Positions 10,461-20,404 of a stretch of DNA of 64,000 bases are shown here, piece by piece (the first letter of the stretch is position 1; each line of letters starts with the position of its first letter). Both the position numbers and the translations under genes were made by a program. The stretch lies in NCBI GenBank assembly GCA_963575745.1, contig CAUYUJ010003948.1:5001-69000 (forward strand). Reading direction: 5' to 3'. The notes under the pieces were generated by a model, which was not told the origin of the DNA, searched no databases, and saw nothing but the letters and a program-made list of their open reading frames with translations. The stretch is from Prorocentrum cordatum (lineage: Eukaryota > Sar > Dinophyceae > Prorocentrales > Prorocentraceae).

Positions 10461-11798
10461 TTAGGTGCCCCCCACCTTCTTCCAGCGATTGAACTGCTGG
10501 CCGAGCATGCCCCTGAGGTCGAACGCCTCATCCTGCTTGACGCACGCCTGCAGCGCGAAGTAGGTGGTCTGCTCCAGCCCCCCGTACGTGTCCTGGGTCT
10601 CTCCCGAGCCGTCAGAGCTTGCTGGAGCCGTGGGCAACTCATGACCCATGACCTCTCCGATGACCCTGCGCACCTCGGCCTCGGCTGCGTTCACCTGCGC
10701 TGCTGCCCCCTCCTCTGGGGCAATCCACGCCCAAGACGCGGCGATGACAACGCCGATCACGATGACGGGGTCTGCGAATCTGACCACGACACATGAGAAG
10801 GGTACGCAGGTTTCCCAGCGCACTCTTACACGCATCAAGGCGTTCGCGGGCACCGCATCATTATCGAATCGATCGCCAGCGTCTGAGCGTTCACCGCCCC
10901 AAGTGTCCTGAGCAGCACGGCCAATGCAGTCGAAGGACATGCCGAGGTTCAGCGCTGCGGCCTGATCGCCGACGGAGGGCTGGGTCGGCCTGGATACTGG
11001 CGAAGGCGTGAACGGCAGGCCACTCGAAGACGCTCCAGACCCGAAGTGCTGCAGTGGAGTCTGCGGAGCCCTTGGGACATGCAACCCCGCAGGGGCCCCC
11101 GCTGGTGGAGTGTCCTGGGGCGTCTCGTCGGGCTGCCGCGAACCCGAATGCCAATCCGACGGGTGTGAACCTGCTTGGGCTGCTGCTGCTGCTGGGGCTG
11201 CTGCTGGGGCTGCTGGGGCTGCTGCTGGGGCTGCTGCTGGGGCTGCTGCTGCTGCTGCGCTTGCGGCAGGGGGTGTCGCAGCTGCTGGCGGTGCTGGGGC
11301 GCTGTCGAGCTCGTCCCGAGGCTGTGCGCGGTCGACCTGCACCTCCGCGCCGCCAACAGGCTCGTTGCTTCCGACCTCCGCCTGCACGGGCCCCTCTGAG
11401 TCCACGTCCATCGGCATCTCCCCACCCGCCCCCGCATCAGCCGCGTGCACCAACGAGTCAGATGCATCGGTCCAATGCCCTGTCTGTCGAGGCTGGGACT
11501 CGCGCGGCTGCGAACTGGCGTTGCCGTCCACGGGGCCGTCCATGGCGCCGCCCGCAGTCGCCAATGGCGCCGACGCAGCCGCGGACAACGCCATCGTCGG
11601 CGCCTCAGCGCAGACCTGCGTCTCAAAGCCCGCATGCGTATCCCACATCGTGGCGCCCGCGGCGTCGGGCTCACACACCGTCTCAGGCTGCTTCTCATCG
11701 CTGTCGCTCTCGATCTCCACGACTGGGGCTGCGCCAGCCACCTGGGGTGCGATTCCGTGTTCCGACTTGCCTCCTACACATGTATTTTCTCTTCTCAC
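10461..11798 (-). CDS. Acidic, Ala/Pro-rich exon(s) of the minus-strand coiled-coil gene
   Basis: A 445-codon open frame. It starts with acidic sequence (VVEIESDSDEKQPETVCEPD), passes through a long Pro-Ala-Ala repeat (roughly residues 165-215, GCTGGGGCTGCTG on the plus strand), and ends with EAEVRRVIGEVMGHELP and YGGLEQTTYFALQACVKQDE followed by FDLRGMLGQQFNRWKKVG. The block around residues 325-375 is hydrophobic (PVIVIGVVIAASWAWIAPEE) and could be a membrane segment or an unremoved intron. No catalytic domain recognised. CAT tracts flank it on the 5' side. Confidence 0.4.
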   Translation of the reverse strand: MRRENTCVGGKSEHGIAPQVAGAAPVVEIESDSDEKQPETVCEPDAAGATMWDTHAGFETQVCAEAPTMALSAAASAPLATAGGAMDGPVDGNASSQPRESQPRQTGHWTDASDSLVHAADAGAGGEMPMDVDSEGPVQAEVGSNEPVGGAEVQVDRAQPRDELDSAPAPPAAATPPAASAAAAAAPAAAPAAAPAAPAAAPAAAAAQAGSHPSDWHSGSRQPDETPQDTPPAGAPAGLHVPRAPQTPLQHFGSGASSSGLPFTPSPVSRPTQPSVGDQAAALNLGMSFDCIGRAAQDTWGGERSDAGDRFDNDAVPANALMRVRVRWETCVPFSCVVVRFADPVIVIGVVIAASWAWIAPEEGAAAQVNAAEAEVRRVIGEVMGHELPTAPASSDGSGETQDTYGGLEQTTYFALQACVKQDEAFDLRGMLGQQFNRWKKVGGT

Positions 11799-11839
11799 TC
11801 CTACCCCCCTCCTATTCCGTCTCGTCTCATCATCCTTCT

Positions 11840-11916
11840 CCTCCTCCTCCCATCAGCATCGCCTTCATCACCACCACGGCCACCATCATCATCATCATCA
11901 TCAGCATCATCATCAG

Positions 11917-11958
<42 letters not shown>

Positions 11959-12290
11959 TATCATTATCAGCATCGTCATCTTCATCTTCATCCTCATCTT
12001 CATCGTCAGCACCAACATCATCAACATCACCATCCCCAACAACAATATCAACATCAACAGCACCATCAACATCATCAGCGACAGCATCACCACGATAAAC
12101 ATCATCGTCATCAGCATCATCATCATCAGCAGCATCATAATCATCAGCATCATCAGCACCATCACCATCATCATCATGCTCATCATCAGTTTCAGCATCG
12201 TCGCCATCATCATCATCATCACCACCATCACCATCATCATCATCATCATCACCATCATCATCCTCATCATCATCGTCATCGTTCACCTGC
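11840..12290. repeat. (CAT)n microsatellite, 450 bases
   Basis: CATCAT with CAGCAT, CATCAC and CAACAT variants. It lies between two minus-strand exons and is probably intronic. The poly-D and poly-M frames across it are artefacts. Confidence 0.95.
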
Positions 12291-12592
12291 GAACTCCCCG
12301 TGGTGCCGATCCTGAAGGCGGAGCCCTGGAAGTGCTGCTGCGGCTCGTGCAGGCGGCGCCCAGTGCCTGCTAGAATACGGACATCGGAAATCTGGAAGTC
12401 GGAATCGGTCATCGGAATCGTAACCAGAAATCGAGATCGCAAGAGGCTACCGCTGCCCTCGGGAAACGACCAGTTGACCCCGCAGATACCTCCAAAGCGA
12501 TGGTACTCCTCGGGCTCGGTCTCGTTCGGGAGGAGGGGCTGGGCACGACTGATCACGCGACCAGGCTCCGCGGGTTGCCCAGGCTGCGCCAT
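12291..12592 (-). CDS. Possible first exon of the minus-strand gene
   Basis: About 104 non-repetitive codons starting with an ATG (MAQPGQPAEPGRVISRAQPL) and containing FGGICGVNWSFPEGSGSLLR and VTIPMTDSDFQISDVRILAG before running into the CAT tract. No domain is recognised. Confidence 0.4.
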
Positions 12593-12699
12593 GACCGCCC
12601 TCGAGTCCCGAGACAGGTGGGACGCTCCTGACCGATGCCTTCACCTGAGAAGATCGCTCGAGGCAAAACTCGTGCTGCAAACAACATGTTGTAGCGGAT

Positions 12700-13227
12700 G
12701 ACTGGCGCATGCTGTTGTTGCAGGTGATTTGTCGATGCGATGATGGTGTGATGATGCTGCGATGGCGCGTAGTGATTTGCGTGCCATGCTGTTGTTATGT
12801 GCTTGCGGTGGATGGAAGAGGACAGGAGGTGACAGGAGGAATAGGACAGGAGGTGATTGGACGAAGATGGGAAACGTATTTCTCCTCTCTCCTCACGCCT
12901 CCTACTCCCATGGTCTGGCCACTCTGTACCCTGAGGTCGAGTCTCCATCCGTTTTTCCGCCTCCCTTCGTTTTTTTCGCAGGATTCTCCATGTTCAACAC
13001 GGCCCATCACCCGCGGTTGTTTCCGCTTGCATGTGTTTTTGTCTCACATATTTCTTACCCCAGTACAATTCATCCTCAACCTCATCCACCTCCTCATCAT
13101 CTTCCCCCTCCGCCTCCTCCTGCGCGCCGCCCTCCTCGACCCTTCCTCCCCCATGCATGTTGCACCCACGTCCTGCTTCTCGTATCCTCCTCCACCTTCC
13201 CCTCCTCCTAATCCTCATCATCAGTGC

Positions 13228-13259
<32 letters not shown>

Positions 13260-13360
13260 GCATCATCATCATCATCATCAACAGCATCAGCATCAGCATC
13301 ACCATCAGCAGCATCATCATCATCAACATCAGCATTAGCATCATCACCATCCTGTTCTTC
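12700..13360. other. Non-coding; (CAT)n tract at 13220-13345
   Basis: Pyrimidine-rich sequence followed by CATCAT/CAGCAT repeats. No credible exon until the minus-strand island at 13365-13475. Confidence 0.5.
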
Positions 13361-13364
13361 CTAT

Positions 13365-13475
13365 TCCTCCTGCAAGCTGCGGCGCCAGTCCTTCGACACC
13401 TCCCCAGCGACGTAGGCCTGCGCGATCTCCTCCATGATCCCCAGGGCGTTGGGCTCGTCGATCTGCCATGCCCGT
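13365..13475 (-). CDS. Short minus-strand exon
   Basis: Minus translation gives RAWQIDEPNALGIMEEIAQA then YVAGEVSKDWRRSLQEE, a clean 35-codon segment flanked by CAT tracts on one side and AT-rich sequence on the other. It could belong to the gene ending at 8565 or to a separate gene upstream. Confidence 0.45.
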
Positions 13476-13734
13476 TTTTTATTTTATACACACACCTGCA
13501 CATCCAAATACATATATATACATATATACCACACGTGGCAGCATTAGCCACCGCTCTGGCGAAGCTAGAACACAGCAAGGGTAAGCGAACGTGCACTGCC
13601 AACTCAGAGTAGAAGCATTGAACACATGATATGGACGATGCGCCCTCCTGTCAGCGAAGCAATGCTAGAGCCGTGACAGAGCATGCGCTCATTACTTCAA
13701 GCATGCGTCGCTCTCCCAACGCTCGTACACTCTC

Positions 13735-13826
13735 TATCTCTATCTCTATCTCTCGATCTCTGCGCGTCGTCAAGCCACGCCTGCATACGCCTGGCCCGCT
13801 CTCTATCCAGACCGCCATGTCTCCCG

Positions 13827-13857
<31 letters not shown>

Positions 13858-13990
13858 CCGCCCTCTCTCTCCCTCTATAGTTCTCGTTTTCTCTCTCTCT
13901 CTCTCTCTCTCTCGCTCACCCGCTCGTCATCCCTCTCGCTCTCTCTCCCTCTCTCTATCTCGCTCTCTACATCGCCCTCTCGTGGTCACC
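13735..13990. repeat. (CT)n tracts
   Basis: Interrupted TCTCTC runs. Open frames encode only Ser/Leu/Arg repeats. Confidence 0.9.
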
Positions 13991-14390
13991 CTCTCTCACT
14001 CTCCGCCGATGCGCGTACACCTACATATACATATAAATAGGTTTACATATATGCGTGTGTATGCATATATGTTTATATGTATTGGTAGAAGCATACGCTT
14101 GAATCCTGCCTTCACGCCTTTATGAGTCGTGTTATCGATGCTTATCCCCCCATATTTGAATATAAGTAGATGTAGATATACATGTATATGTATCTCTTCT
14201 ATACCTCACACTATCTCCTCATATGCATGTACCCAAAAGATCCGTCCCTCTGTATCTCCATATGTGTCCCCCTTCTCTCTATGTCGCCCTCCCTGTCCCT
14301 CTCCGCATCCCTTTCTTTCCTCATGGGCATACCTATATATGTTTGTATAGATGTGTGCGTGCCTCTCCCTATCCCGCGAACGTGCCCAGC
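13991..14390. other. Non-coding, AT-richer stretch with ACATATA words
   Basis: Repeated TACATATA/ATATGT words (14020-14090 and 14160-14200). No gene seen. Confidence 0.5.
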
Positions 14391-14393
14391 CCC

Positions 14394-14470
14394 TCCGTGT
14401 CGTCCACTGTCAGTTGGCAGATCTGCTTGCCGTGGTCGTTGATCACAGCGATCCTGCGGCTGCTGATTTA
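14394..14470 (-). CDS. Short minus-strand exon
   Basis: Minus translation ISSRRIAVINDHGKQICQLT then VDDTEG, a compact 26-codon segment with ordinary composition amid pyrimidine-rich sequence. Likely an internal exon; gene unknown. Confidence 0.4.
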
Positions 14471-14774
14471 AGGGCAGTCTCGCCGGCATCATCGCCCCGC
14501 ATCGCCATCCCTCTACCTCCCCATCTTCGCCCTGCGTCTGTATCTCCATGCCCTCCCCTCGTCATCCCTCATTAGCCGCCCGTTCTCGACCTCCTTGCCA
14601 TCGCCAGTCCCTGTCCCGTCCTCCTCGCGCTCGTCCGCCTCGTCGTCTCGCTTGATACGGGCATCGCCCCCCCCGTCCTCATCGTGTGCTCCCCTCTCGC
14701 CATCGTCCTCCTCACCCACGTGGTCATCCTCGTCCTTTCCTCCACGTCCTCATCCTACGCTTCCGTCTCGCTGT

Positions 14775-14895
14775 CACCACCTGTCTGAGAAACAAGGCAA
14801 CGCGTCCTCTTCCGCGTGCCGTCTTTCTTGAGGCAGTCGTTCTTCACGGTCGTCGTGACGCTCTCGGACCACCTTCATCGGGCTAGGCCAGTGCA
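14775..14895 (-). CDS. Short minus-strand exon
   Basis: Minus translation RWSESVTTTVKNDCLKKDGT then RKRTRCLVSQTG gives about 32 clean codons. This frame is preferred over a longer all-charged frame because of composition and a plausible TCTCAG boundary. Probably in the same gene as the 14394-14470 exon. Confidence 0.35.
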
Positions 14896-15150
14896 AGCAA
14901 GATCGGTGCCCACCCCCCCTTGCGTGGTTGACGATCAATCGTTCGGATAGCAATCCAGGGTCTCGATGCATTTAGATGGCCAATGTCTGATACACGTTGG
15001 CTTCCACGGGGGGGCTTACACGGGAACACTGGGGGGCTTGCACGGGGCTTCCACTCGCGAGTTTATTGGGGGGCTTACACGGGAACACGCCTGGTGATGT
15101 TAGTGGTTAGTGTGGTATTATTCAGGGGCAACTCCTGGGGCGGTGACAAA
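14896..15150. other. Non-coding; GGGGGCTTACACGGGAACAC repeats
   Basis: GGGGGGCTTACACGGGAACAC-like words occur three to four times between 15006 and 15085. This lies just downstream of the minus-strand KRPAA gene stop. Confidence 0.55.
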
Positions 15151-15490
15151 TTATTTCCTGGCCCGCGGCCTCTTGAGCGAGGGGCTAGGCTTCCCCTTCT
15201 TGGGCGGCGGGGGTGCCAGCCCCCCCTCCGCCGCCGCGGGCACCGCCGCGGCGGGCCGTTTGAGCAGGGCCTTGGCTTTTGCCTTGGCCTTGGATTTGGC
15301 CTTGGCGGCATCGGCATTGCCCTTCGCCTCGAGCTCGGCATTGAGCTCGGACGTGTCCTTGTTCCGCCAGCCTCCCACGGGCATGGCGTCACCGTCGGGC
15401 CACCAGGCGAGCGCCTCCTCGTCGGGCAAGCCCGAGGCGCTCGTGACCCACGTCGTGGCGTACTCCTTGTACCCTCCTGTGAATCCGAGC
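15151..15490 (-). CDS. KRPAA gene, terminal exon
   Basis: The C-terminal exon of a minus-strand gene, with stop at 15151. It opens after a TTCACAG acceptor-like site with GGYKEYATTWVTSASGLPDE and then EALAWWPDGDAMPVGGWRNK. It ends in a Lys/Ala-rich tail (AKAKSKAKAKAKALLKRPAA, then KKGKPSPSLKRPRARK) that should be strongly basic and may be nuclear or nucleic-acid binding. The KRPAA word recurs in two other genes here (16.8-17.2 and 44.4-44.5 kb). Upstream exons are probably 15704-16160, 16810-17195, 17625-17800 and 17949-18180. Function unknown. Confidence 0.5.
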
Positions 15491-15703
15491 GAACAAAAAT
15501 TATCCTCGTGCTCCTCAGCCCACGTCTTCTCCTTCCCTCCTGATCCGCCTCCTGTCCCCCATCATCCACCTCTTCCACCTCATCATCACCCGCCTCATAC
15601 TCTTCCTCGTGCGTATCTTCATTCTCGATCTCTCGCCAAGCCCCCTCCCCCTCATCAATCCCCACGTCCCGTCATCATCATCCTTATCCTCGCCTTCTCA
15701 TAC

Positions 15704-16228
15704 TCATGCTTGCACTGCCGACTGTCCGTCGAGCGAGCGCCACGCCTGCTTCGCGATCTCGTCCCAGCCGTACGTGTACATCTCTCCCCGAGCTGCTACG
15801 CGATCATCGCCAGGGGGCGCTGCGTCATGATCATCACCAGGGGGCGCTGCTTCACGATCATCACCAGGGGGCGCTGGCTCTGCTGCATTATCATCACCAG
15901 GGGGCGCACGATCATCACCAGGAGGCTCTGCACGATCATCACCAGGAGGCGCTGCGCGATCATCACCAGGGGGCGCGCGATCATCACCAGGAGGCCCTGC
16001 ACGATCATCACCACGGGGCGCACGATCATCACCATGAGGCCCTGCGCGATCATCACCACGGGGCGCTGCAGCTGCACGATCATCACCAGGGGGCGCTGCA
16101 GCTGCACGATCATCACCAGGGCGCGCTGCAGCTGCACGGAGGGGGCGAGCAGCCTTGGGCTTAGGGCGGGACGATGACATCACAATGTCACACGGTTTGT
16201 CATGCTGCATGTTGGGCGAGTGTTGCAA
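15704..16228 (-). CDS. KRPAA gene exon with PGDDRA coding repeat
   Basis: The minus frame encodes about fifteen degenerate copies of a six- to eight-residue unit, (A/P)PPGDDRA, over roughly 16130 to 15800. It then resumes unique sequence, GEMYTYGWDEIAKQAWRSLD, which joins sensibly to GGYKEYATTWVTSAS of the next exon. The DNA unit is CGATCATCACCAGGGGGCGC on the plus strand (18, 21 or 24 bp, always a multiple of three), so length variation keeps the frame. The repeat is strongly charged and probably disordered. Confidence 0.45.
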   Translation of the reverse strand: MQHSPNMQHDKPCDIVMSSSRPKPKAARPLRAAAARPGDDRAAAAPPGDDRAAAAPRGDDRAGPHGDDRAPRGDDRAGPPGDDRAPPGDDRAAPPGDDRAEPPGDDRAPPGDDNAAEPAPPGDDREAAPPGDDHDAAPPGDDRVAARGEMYTYGWDEIAKQAWRSLDGQSAVQA

Positions 16229-16229
16229 T

Positions 16230-16330
16230 GATTGTGCAATGATTTTGCAATGAGTTTGCGATGATTTTGCGATGATGGTTGTTGCTGTTGTGTGTTTAGT
16301 TGGTGTTCAGCGCTGTAGCTGAACACCAAC
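16230..16330. repeat. TGCAATGATTTTG repeats and an inverted repeat
   Basis: GCAATGATT(G/T)TGC words recur five times at 16229-16280. TTGGTGTTCAGC at 16301 is mirrored by GCTGAACACCAA at 16317-16330, a 12-bp hairpin stem with a 4-5-nt loop. Confidence 0.7.
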
Positions 16331-16394
16331 TTAGGTCGCTCGCTACTGTTTAACATGCTCGACCCCCCATCAGAGATAGCATCGTTTGTATCTC

Positions 16395-16710
16395 TCTCGT
16401 TGTCTCGCTCCCCCTCTCTCTCACACACTCTCTCTCCCGTCCCTCCCTCCATCCCTATCCCTCCTTCCCTCATTCTCCTTATCCCTCTCCCTTTCCTCCT
16501 CCCCGTCCCCCATCAATATCCTGTCCACCTCTCTCTCTCTCTCTCCATCCCTCCCTCTCCCTCCCTCCTGTTGTTGGTTTTTGTTTCCGCATCTCTCTCT
16601 ATCTCGTTCTCTACCTCTCTCTCTCTCTCTCCCTCCCTCTCTCCATCTCTCTCTCTCTCTCTCTCTCCCCATCTCTCTCTCTCTCTCTCTCTCTCTCCAT
16701 ATATATATAT
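16395..16710. repeat. (CT)n tracts
   Basis: Long interrupted TCTCTC and CCCTCC runs in a putative intron of the KRPAA gene, followed by ATATATAT at 16698-16715. Confidence 0.9.
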
Positions 16711-16809
16711 ATACATACACCCCCTCTCTCAGCCTGGCCTCCACCTCCCCCCCCCCGTCTCATTCTAGTTCCCCCGCCTCGCTTTCATCCCCTCCCTCCC
16801 TCCACCGCG

Positions 16810-17195
16810 CTACCACCCCACAGCCTGATGTACCATGTGCGCGATGCGCTCCTCCATGCTGGGCTCGCCGAGGCCGTCGCTGTCGCTGTCCTTGCCCCCG
16901 ACGTAGTTCTTGGGCTCGCCGTCCTCATCATCTGGATCTTCTTCACCGCCGCCCCTGGACTCGCCGTCCTCATCATCATCATCTTCTTCACTGCCCCTGG
17001 ACTCGCCGTTCTCATCATCATCGCCATCGTCCAGGGTAGCGGCGGGGCGCTTCAGCGCCGCTGGGGCAGCAGCAGCAGGCCGCTTGAGCGCGACCTTGGG
17101 CGACGGCCTCGGCGATGCCGCCTCGCCGCAGTGCCCCTCGGATGCCTCCTGGATCCTGCGGACGAAGTCTTTGCCCTGGTACTTCCTGCGGGCGC
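16810..17195 (-). CDS. KRPAA gene internal exon, acidic/basic
   Basis: Minus translation KYQGKDFVRRIQEASEGHCG, then two LKRPAA words (VALKRPAAAAPAALKRPAAT), then acidic repeats (DDGDDDENGESRGSEEDDDD), then LGEPSMEERIAHMVHQAVGW. The triplet repeat of GAGTCCAGGGGC/GATGATGAG explains the acidic stretch. The clean ends and the shared KRPAA word link it to the exon at 15151-15490. Confidence 0.45.
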
Positions 17196-17199
17196 GGGC

Positions 17200-17560
17200 T
17201 CTCTCTCCCCCCCCCTCTCTCTCTCTCTGTATGCACATGTGTGTATATGTGTCCCTGTTTTTCTGCATCTATTCTAACATTCGGTCTGTATTCGTATCCT
17301 GTCCCCTCGAGGTCCCCACTACAATGGTCTCCATCATGATACCTTTCTCTACATATCTGTCTCTCTCTCTCTCTCTTTCTCATTCTCTCTCTCTCTCTCT
17401 CTCTCTTCGCTCGCTCTCTCAATATCTATTTCTCTCTGTTTCTCCTCTCTCTCTCTCTCTCCCTCTTTTGGTGTGTATATATAGTGTGTGTTTACCATCT
17501 CTCTATCTCTCTTTCTCCCTCTCTCTCCTGCTCATCTCATCGTAATCCCTACCTGCTCTC
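17200..17560. repeat. (CT)n tracts
   Basis: TCTCTC runs at 17211-17230, 17360-17420 and 17440-17535 in a putative intron. Confidence 0.85.
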
Positions 17561-17619
17561 CTTTAATCTTCCTCCATCCGTTCCTCATCCTCTCCCGCCA
17601 TCGTCTCTCTCGCGTTCTG

Positions 17620-17805
17620 TCCTGATATGGCACACCATGGTGCGAATCCGCTTGCTCATGGTCCGCTTCCACTCTGACATGTCTCTGTCGCTGAACCCGA
17701 ACCCGATTGCCAGCGCCCCCTGGTGCAGCGCCCCCTGCATCTCAATGTCATTAATCTTCAGGTCGGAGACGCTGCACTGCTTCTTCCTGGGAGCTACCCC
17801 CCCAC
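17620..17805 (-). CDS. KRPAA gene internal exon
   Basis: Minus translation RKKQCSVSDLKINDIEMQGA, LHQGALAIGFGFSDRDMSEW, KRTMSKRIRTMVCHI: about 57 clean codons between pyrimidine-rich flanks. No domain recognised. Confidence 0.45.
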
Positions 17806-17948
17806 CCTCCCGAAGTTCCCGTCACTCGTCATTGATCGACTCCTTCTCCTCATAGTCATCCTCCTTCTCATCCTGCTACCGCCTCCGCCTCATCTCATTT
17901 ATCATCAACATCCTCATCTCATGTTCACCCTGTCCTCACTCATTTCGC

Positions 17949-18180
17949 CTAATTGCTATTTTCATCCCCCTGCGCAATCCTGATCACTTCTCCGAAAAAC
18001 TGGACGACGGGCTCGGTGAACCTATCAATCTGCAGCGGCGAGTTGCGGCCGTCCTCCCCGTATAATATGAAGCTCGGCTTCCCGGCCCGCTGGAGCATGG
18101 GGAGGACGGCCGTCGCCAACATCATCGAGTCGCCTGGCGACAATCCCTCCTCGCCGCCGTCGTCGACCCCCTCCTCCTTT
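17949..18180 (-). CDS. Most upstream recognised exon of the KRPAA gene
   Basis: Minus translation SPGDSMMLATAVLPMLQRAG, KPSFILYGEDGRNSPLQIDR, FTEPVVQFFGEVIRIAQGDE. Upstream (18150-18180) it is preceded by acidic sequence (EEGVDDGGEEGL). It is the last minus-strand coding segment before the strand-switch gap. Confidence 0.45.
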
Positions 18181-18189
18181 CGGAACGTC

Positions 18190-18345
18190 CACGGCGACGT
18201 CGGCGAACGATCGACGAACCGACGATCGACCGACGAATGACGACCGACGAACGATCGACTACAGACGAACGATCGACCAACGATCGACGACCGACGAACG
18301 ACCGACGAACGACGAACGACCGACGAACGACCGACGACGACATAC
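18190..18345. repeat. GACGAACGA(T/C)CGAC short tandem repeat
   Basis: About 14 variants of GACGAACG(A/T)CCGAC. The array abuts the 5' side of the minus-strand KRPAA gene. Confidence 0.9.
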
Positions 18346-18449
18346 GACCGATCCTTCCTTCATCCTCTTCCCCCGCCTTTGCCGCGCGGCGGCGCCGCCG
18401 CCGCGTCGAGATCCTCCTCCGACATGGCCCCTGGAGGGCCCTCGCGGCC

Positions 18450-18757
18450 CTCACGGGCGCACTCGCGCCTCGAATGCGGGCGAGGGGAAGCCCTTGGGCA
18501 AAAATAAAGCTCTCGGCGCACGTGCGCGCAGTGGAGGGGGGGACGGGGGCGATGGCGCTGACGGCGAGAGCACGATTTTGAAATCATGTCTATACGGGCA
18601 TATGGGCATCACCGATTTCTGAAGCAAAAAACACTAAAACAACAAACAAGCATATACATATAGTGTGAAAAATGTAACGCACATTCTGTTACATTTTTTC
18701 TTGTCAAAAATGTATCATGGTTGTTTTTGAAGGTGGCAAGGATTTATAACATATTTA
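18450..18757. promoter_or_regulatory. AT-rich divergent strand-switch region with hairpin
   Basis: Minus-strand genes lie to the left and plus-strand genes to the right. From about 18580 the base composition changes abruptly to AT-rich. A perfect 11-bp inverted repeat, AAAAATGTAAC (18668-18678) and GTTACATTTTT (18688-18698), encloses 9 bases and is followed by TTTT-rich sequence. Dinoflagellate core promoters have been reported to use a TTTT box instead of TATA, so bidirectional initiation here is plausible. That is inference only. Confidence 0.45.
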
Positions 18758-20404
18758 ATGTCATTTTGCACTCCTGGGAAGGGAGCCGCGTATAACGACT
18801 TTTTCCCATGGAAGGATGATGCCTACTTCTTGCCGCGCGGAGAAACTTTCTGTCCTGGAATGCCACCAAAGGGGAAGAGCCAAAGATCAGAGGACGAAGG
18901 CGTACACAATGATGAGCCTATGCGTACTGCACTCAACGAACTGAACAAGGCAGCGCCAGCGGCTGCACCGAGCGGCTTAGCCGTCTCGGTGAGTGGCGCG
19001 ACGTCGGGCGACATAGCTGCCCCTGTCCACGTCGCACCATCAGCTGGTGCTGCTGCTTCGGCCGGAGATGCCAGGCCCGGCGGCTCAGCCGCTACGGGCT
19101 CTGGTTCCAGCGCGCGAACGGCTCAGTCGCCTCGCGCCCCCCCATTGGCGCCACCATCTGGCATCAAAGAGATAGAGACACCCGGTGAAGCGGCAGAAAG
19201 ATTCATCCGTAATAAGCGCCCGGAGGGATGCGAAACTAAGCTCAGCAGCAGATGCAAATTCCCGAAGCGGCCAAAAGAAGGTAGCCCTGGAGAAGAGGAG
19301 CCCTTCTGGCCACGTTGTCTTCCATACCAGCAGACAAAGAGGTTGCCTTTCCAAAGCTCATCAGGGACAGAAGTCACGTATCATGATTTTCTTTGTCCAT
19401 TCACGGTTGCTAGCAAAAACCTCCATCGTGGCACGATGCCAGGGGGCGCCTACCCGGGCGAGGAAGGCCGCGTTGCAGAGGTCGCGCAAGGGAAGAATCC
19501 TGCTAGAAGCAAACAACAGAAAATGTATCAGATAGCAGCTGACAGCGAAGCGTGGCTTGCTTTCCAGTTGCTGCAGAAGTCAACGAAAGTCCCGCCTGCG
19601 ACACCGAGTTACATAGTTCCGAATTGGGCGCGTTTCTTTAGGATCAAAGCCGACAGGTCGATTGCAAGCCCGACAGCCACTGTGGCTGATCGCTTGAACT
19701 GGGCTAAGCTAGCAGTGAAGACCCATAAGGTGGGCAGGGCCAATTGTGTCGAACTTGCATTGCCATTCTTCGTGACAGATGAAAAGTTTGCGGAAGTCTC
19801 AGACTCATCCGCAGGTTGGACAAAGCAGTCACACGGTACGTCGTCTGTGACTGCCCTTCATGCAATACTGGAGGGTCATCAGTTGCTCCCTTCGGGTCCC
19901 AGATACGGATGGAATGTTAAGACGCATGCGGTTGGGGTATATTCTTTCCCATGTATTGATAACCCCAATGCTCACACCACGTATTCTGTTGCTGAGGAGA
20001 CCTTTGGAGATGGTATTTGGGCAACTGCTGAGATTGTTTTCTATGCCAAAAGGCCAAAGGCCATCAAAGGATCGCCGACGCAGTATGTGAGTCACCCAAC
20101 GGGCGATTCGTTGCATGAGCTACGACTATGCCATTGGACCCCGGCAGCACTGCACGTTGCAGATGCGCGGGCACATTTGCTGCATGTTGCCAAACAGAAT
20201 AGTTGGAATCTGGAGCAGGGTTTTGAGGTCGAGAGATCCCGAGATGAAAGTCGGACGGCGGCCACGGACGAAGTCCGGGAGGCACAGGTGGCCTGGGTTC
20301 CAAATTTGACACCATACGCCTGGCAAAGGGGACACAGCCCATACTTCGATAACGAAACTTTGACAACATCTGGCCTTGGCTCCAAGAGAAGGGGGTCAGG
20401 TTGA
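18758..20404 (+). pseudogene. PARP/ADP-ribosyltransferase-like ORF of a mobile island
   Basis: 548 open codons. Residues 30-140 are Ala/Pro/Ser-rich linker. From about 300 to 500 is a compact domain with SHGTSSVTALHAILEGHQLL, then HAVGVYSF, then YVSHPTGDSLHELRLCHW. An H-G-T followed by an I-L-x-G-x-x-L turn and a G-V-Y-S-F strand is the order seen in PARP/ART-fold enzymes (H-Y of the H-Y-E triad) and in a repeated dinoflagellate domain I know only as hypothetical. No third acidic residue is assigned. The reading frame should change near 20350-20390, because the alternative frame (NIWPWLQEKGVRLTKINALH) runs straight into the next ORF. The true product is therefore longer and the gene is broken, or a 1-nt assembly error is present. 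Confidence 0.4.

Noticed and set aside
10461-10720. PVIVIGVVIAASWAWIAP as a transmembrane helix of a real membrane protein
   Set aside because: The hydrophobic stretch lies where the composition changes and may be intronic; not called as a membrane segment.
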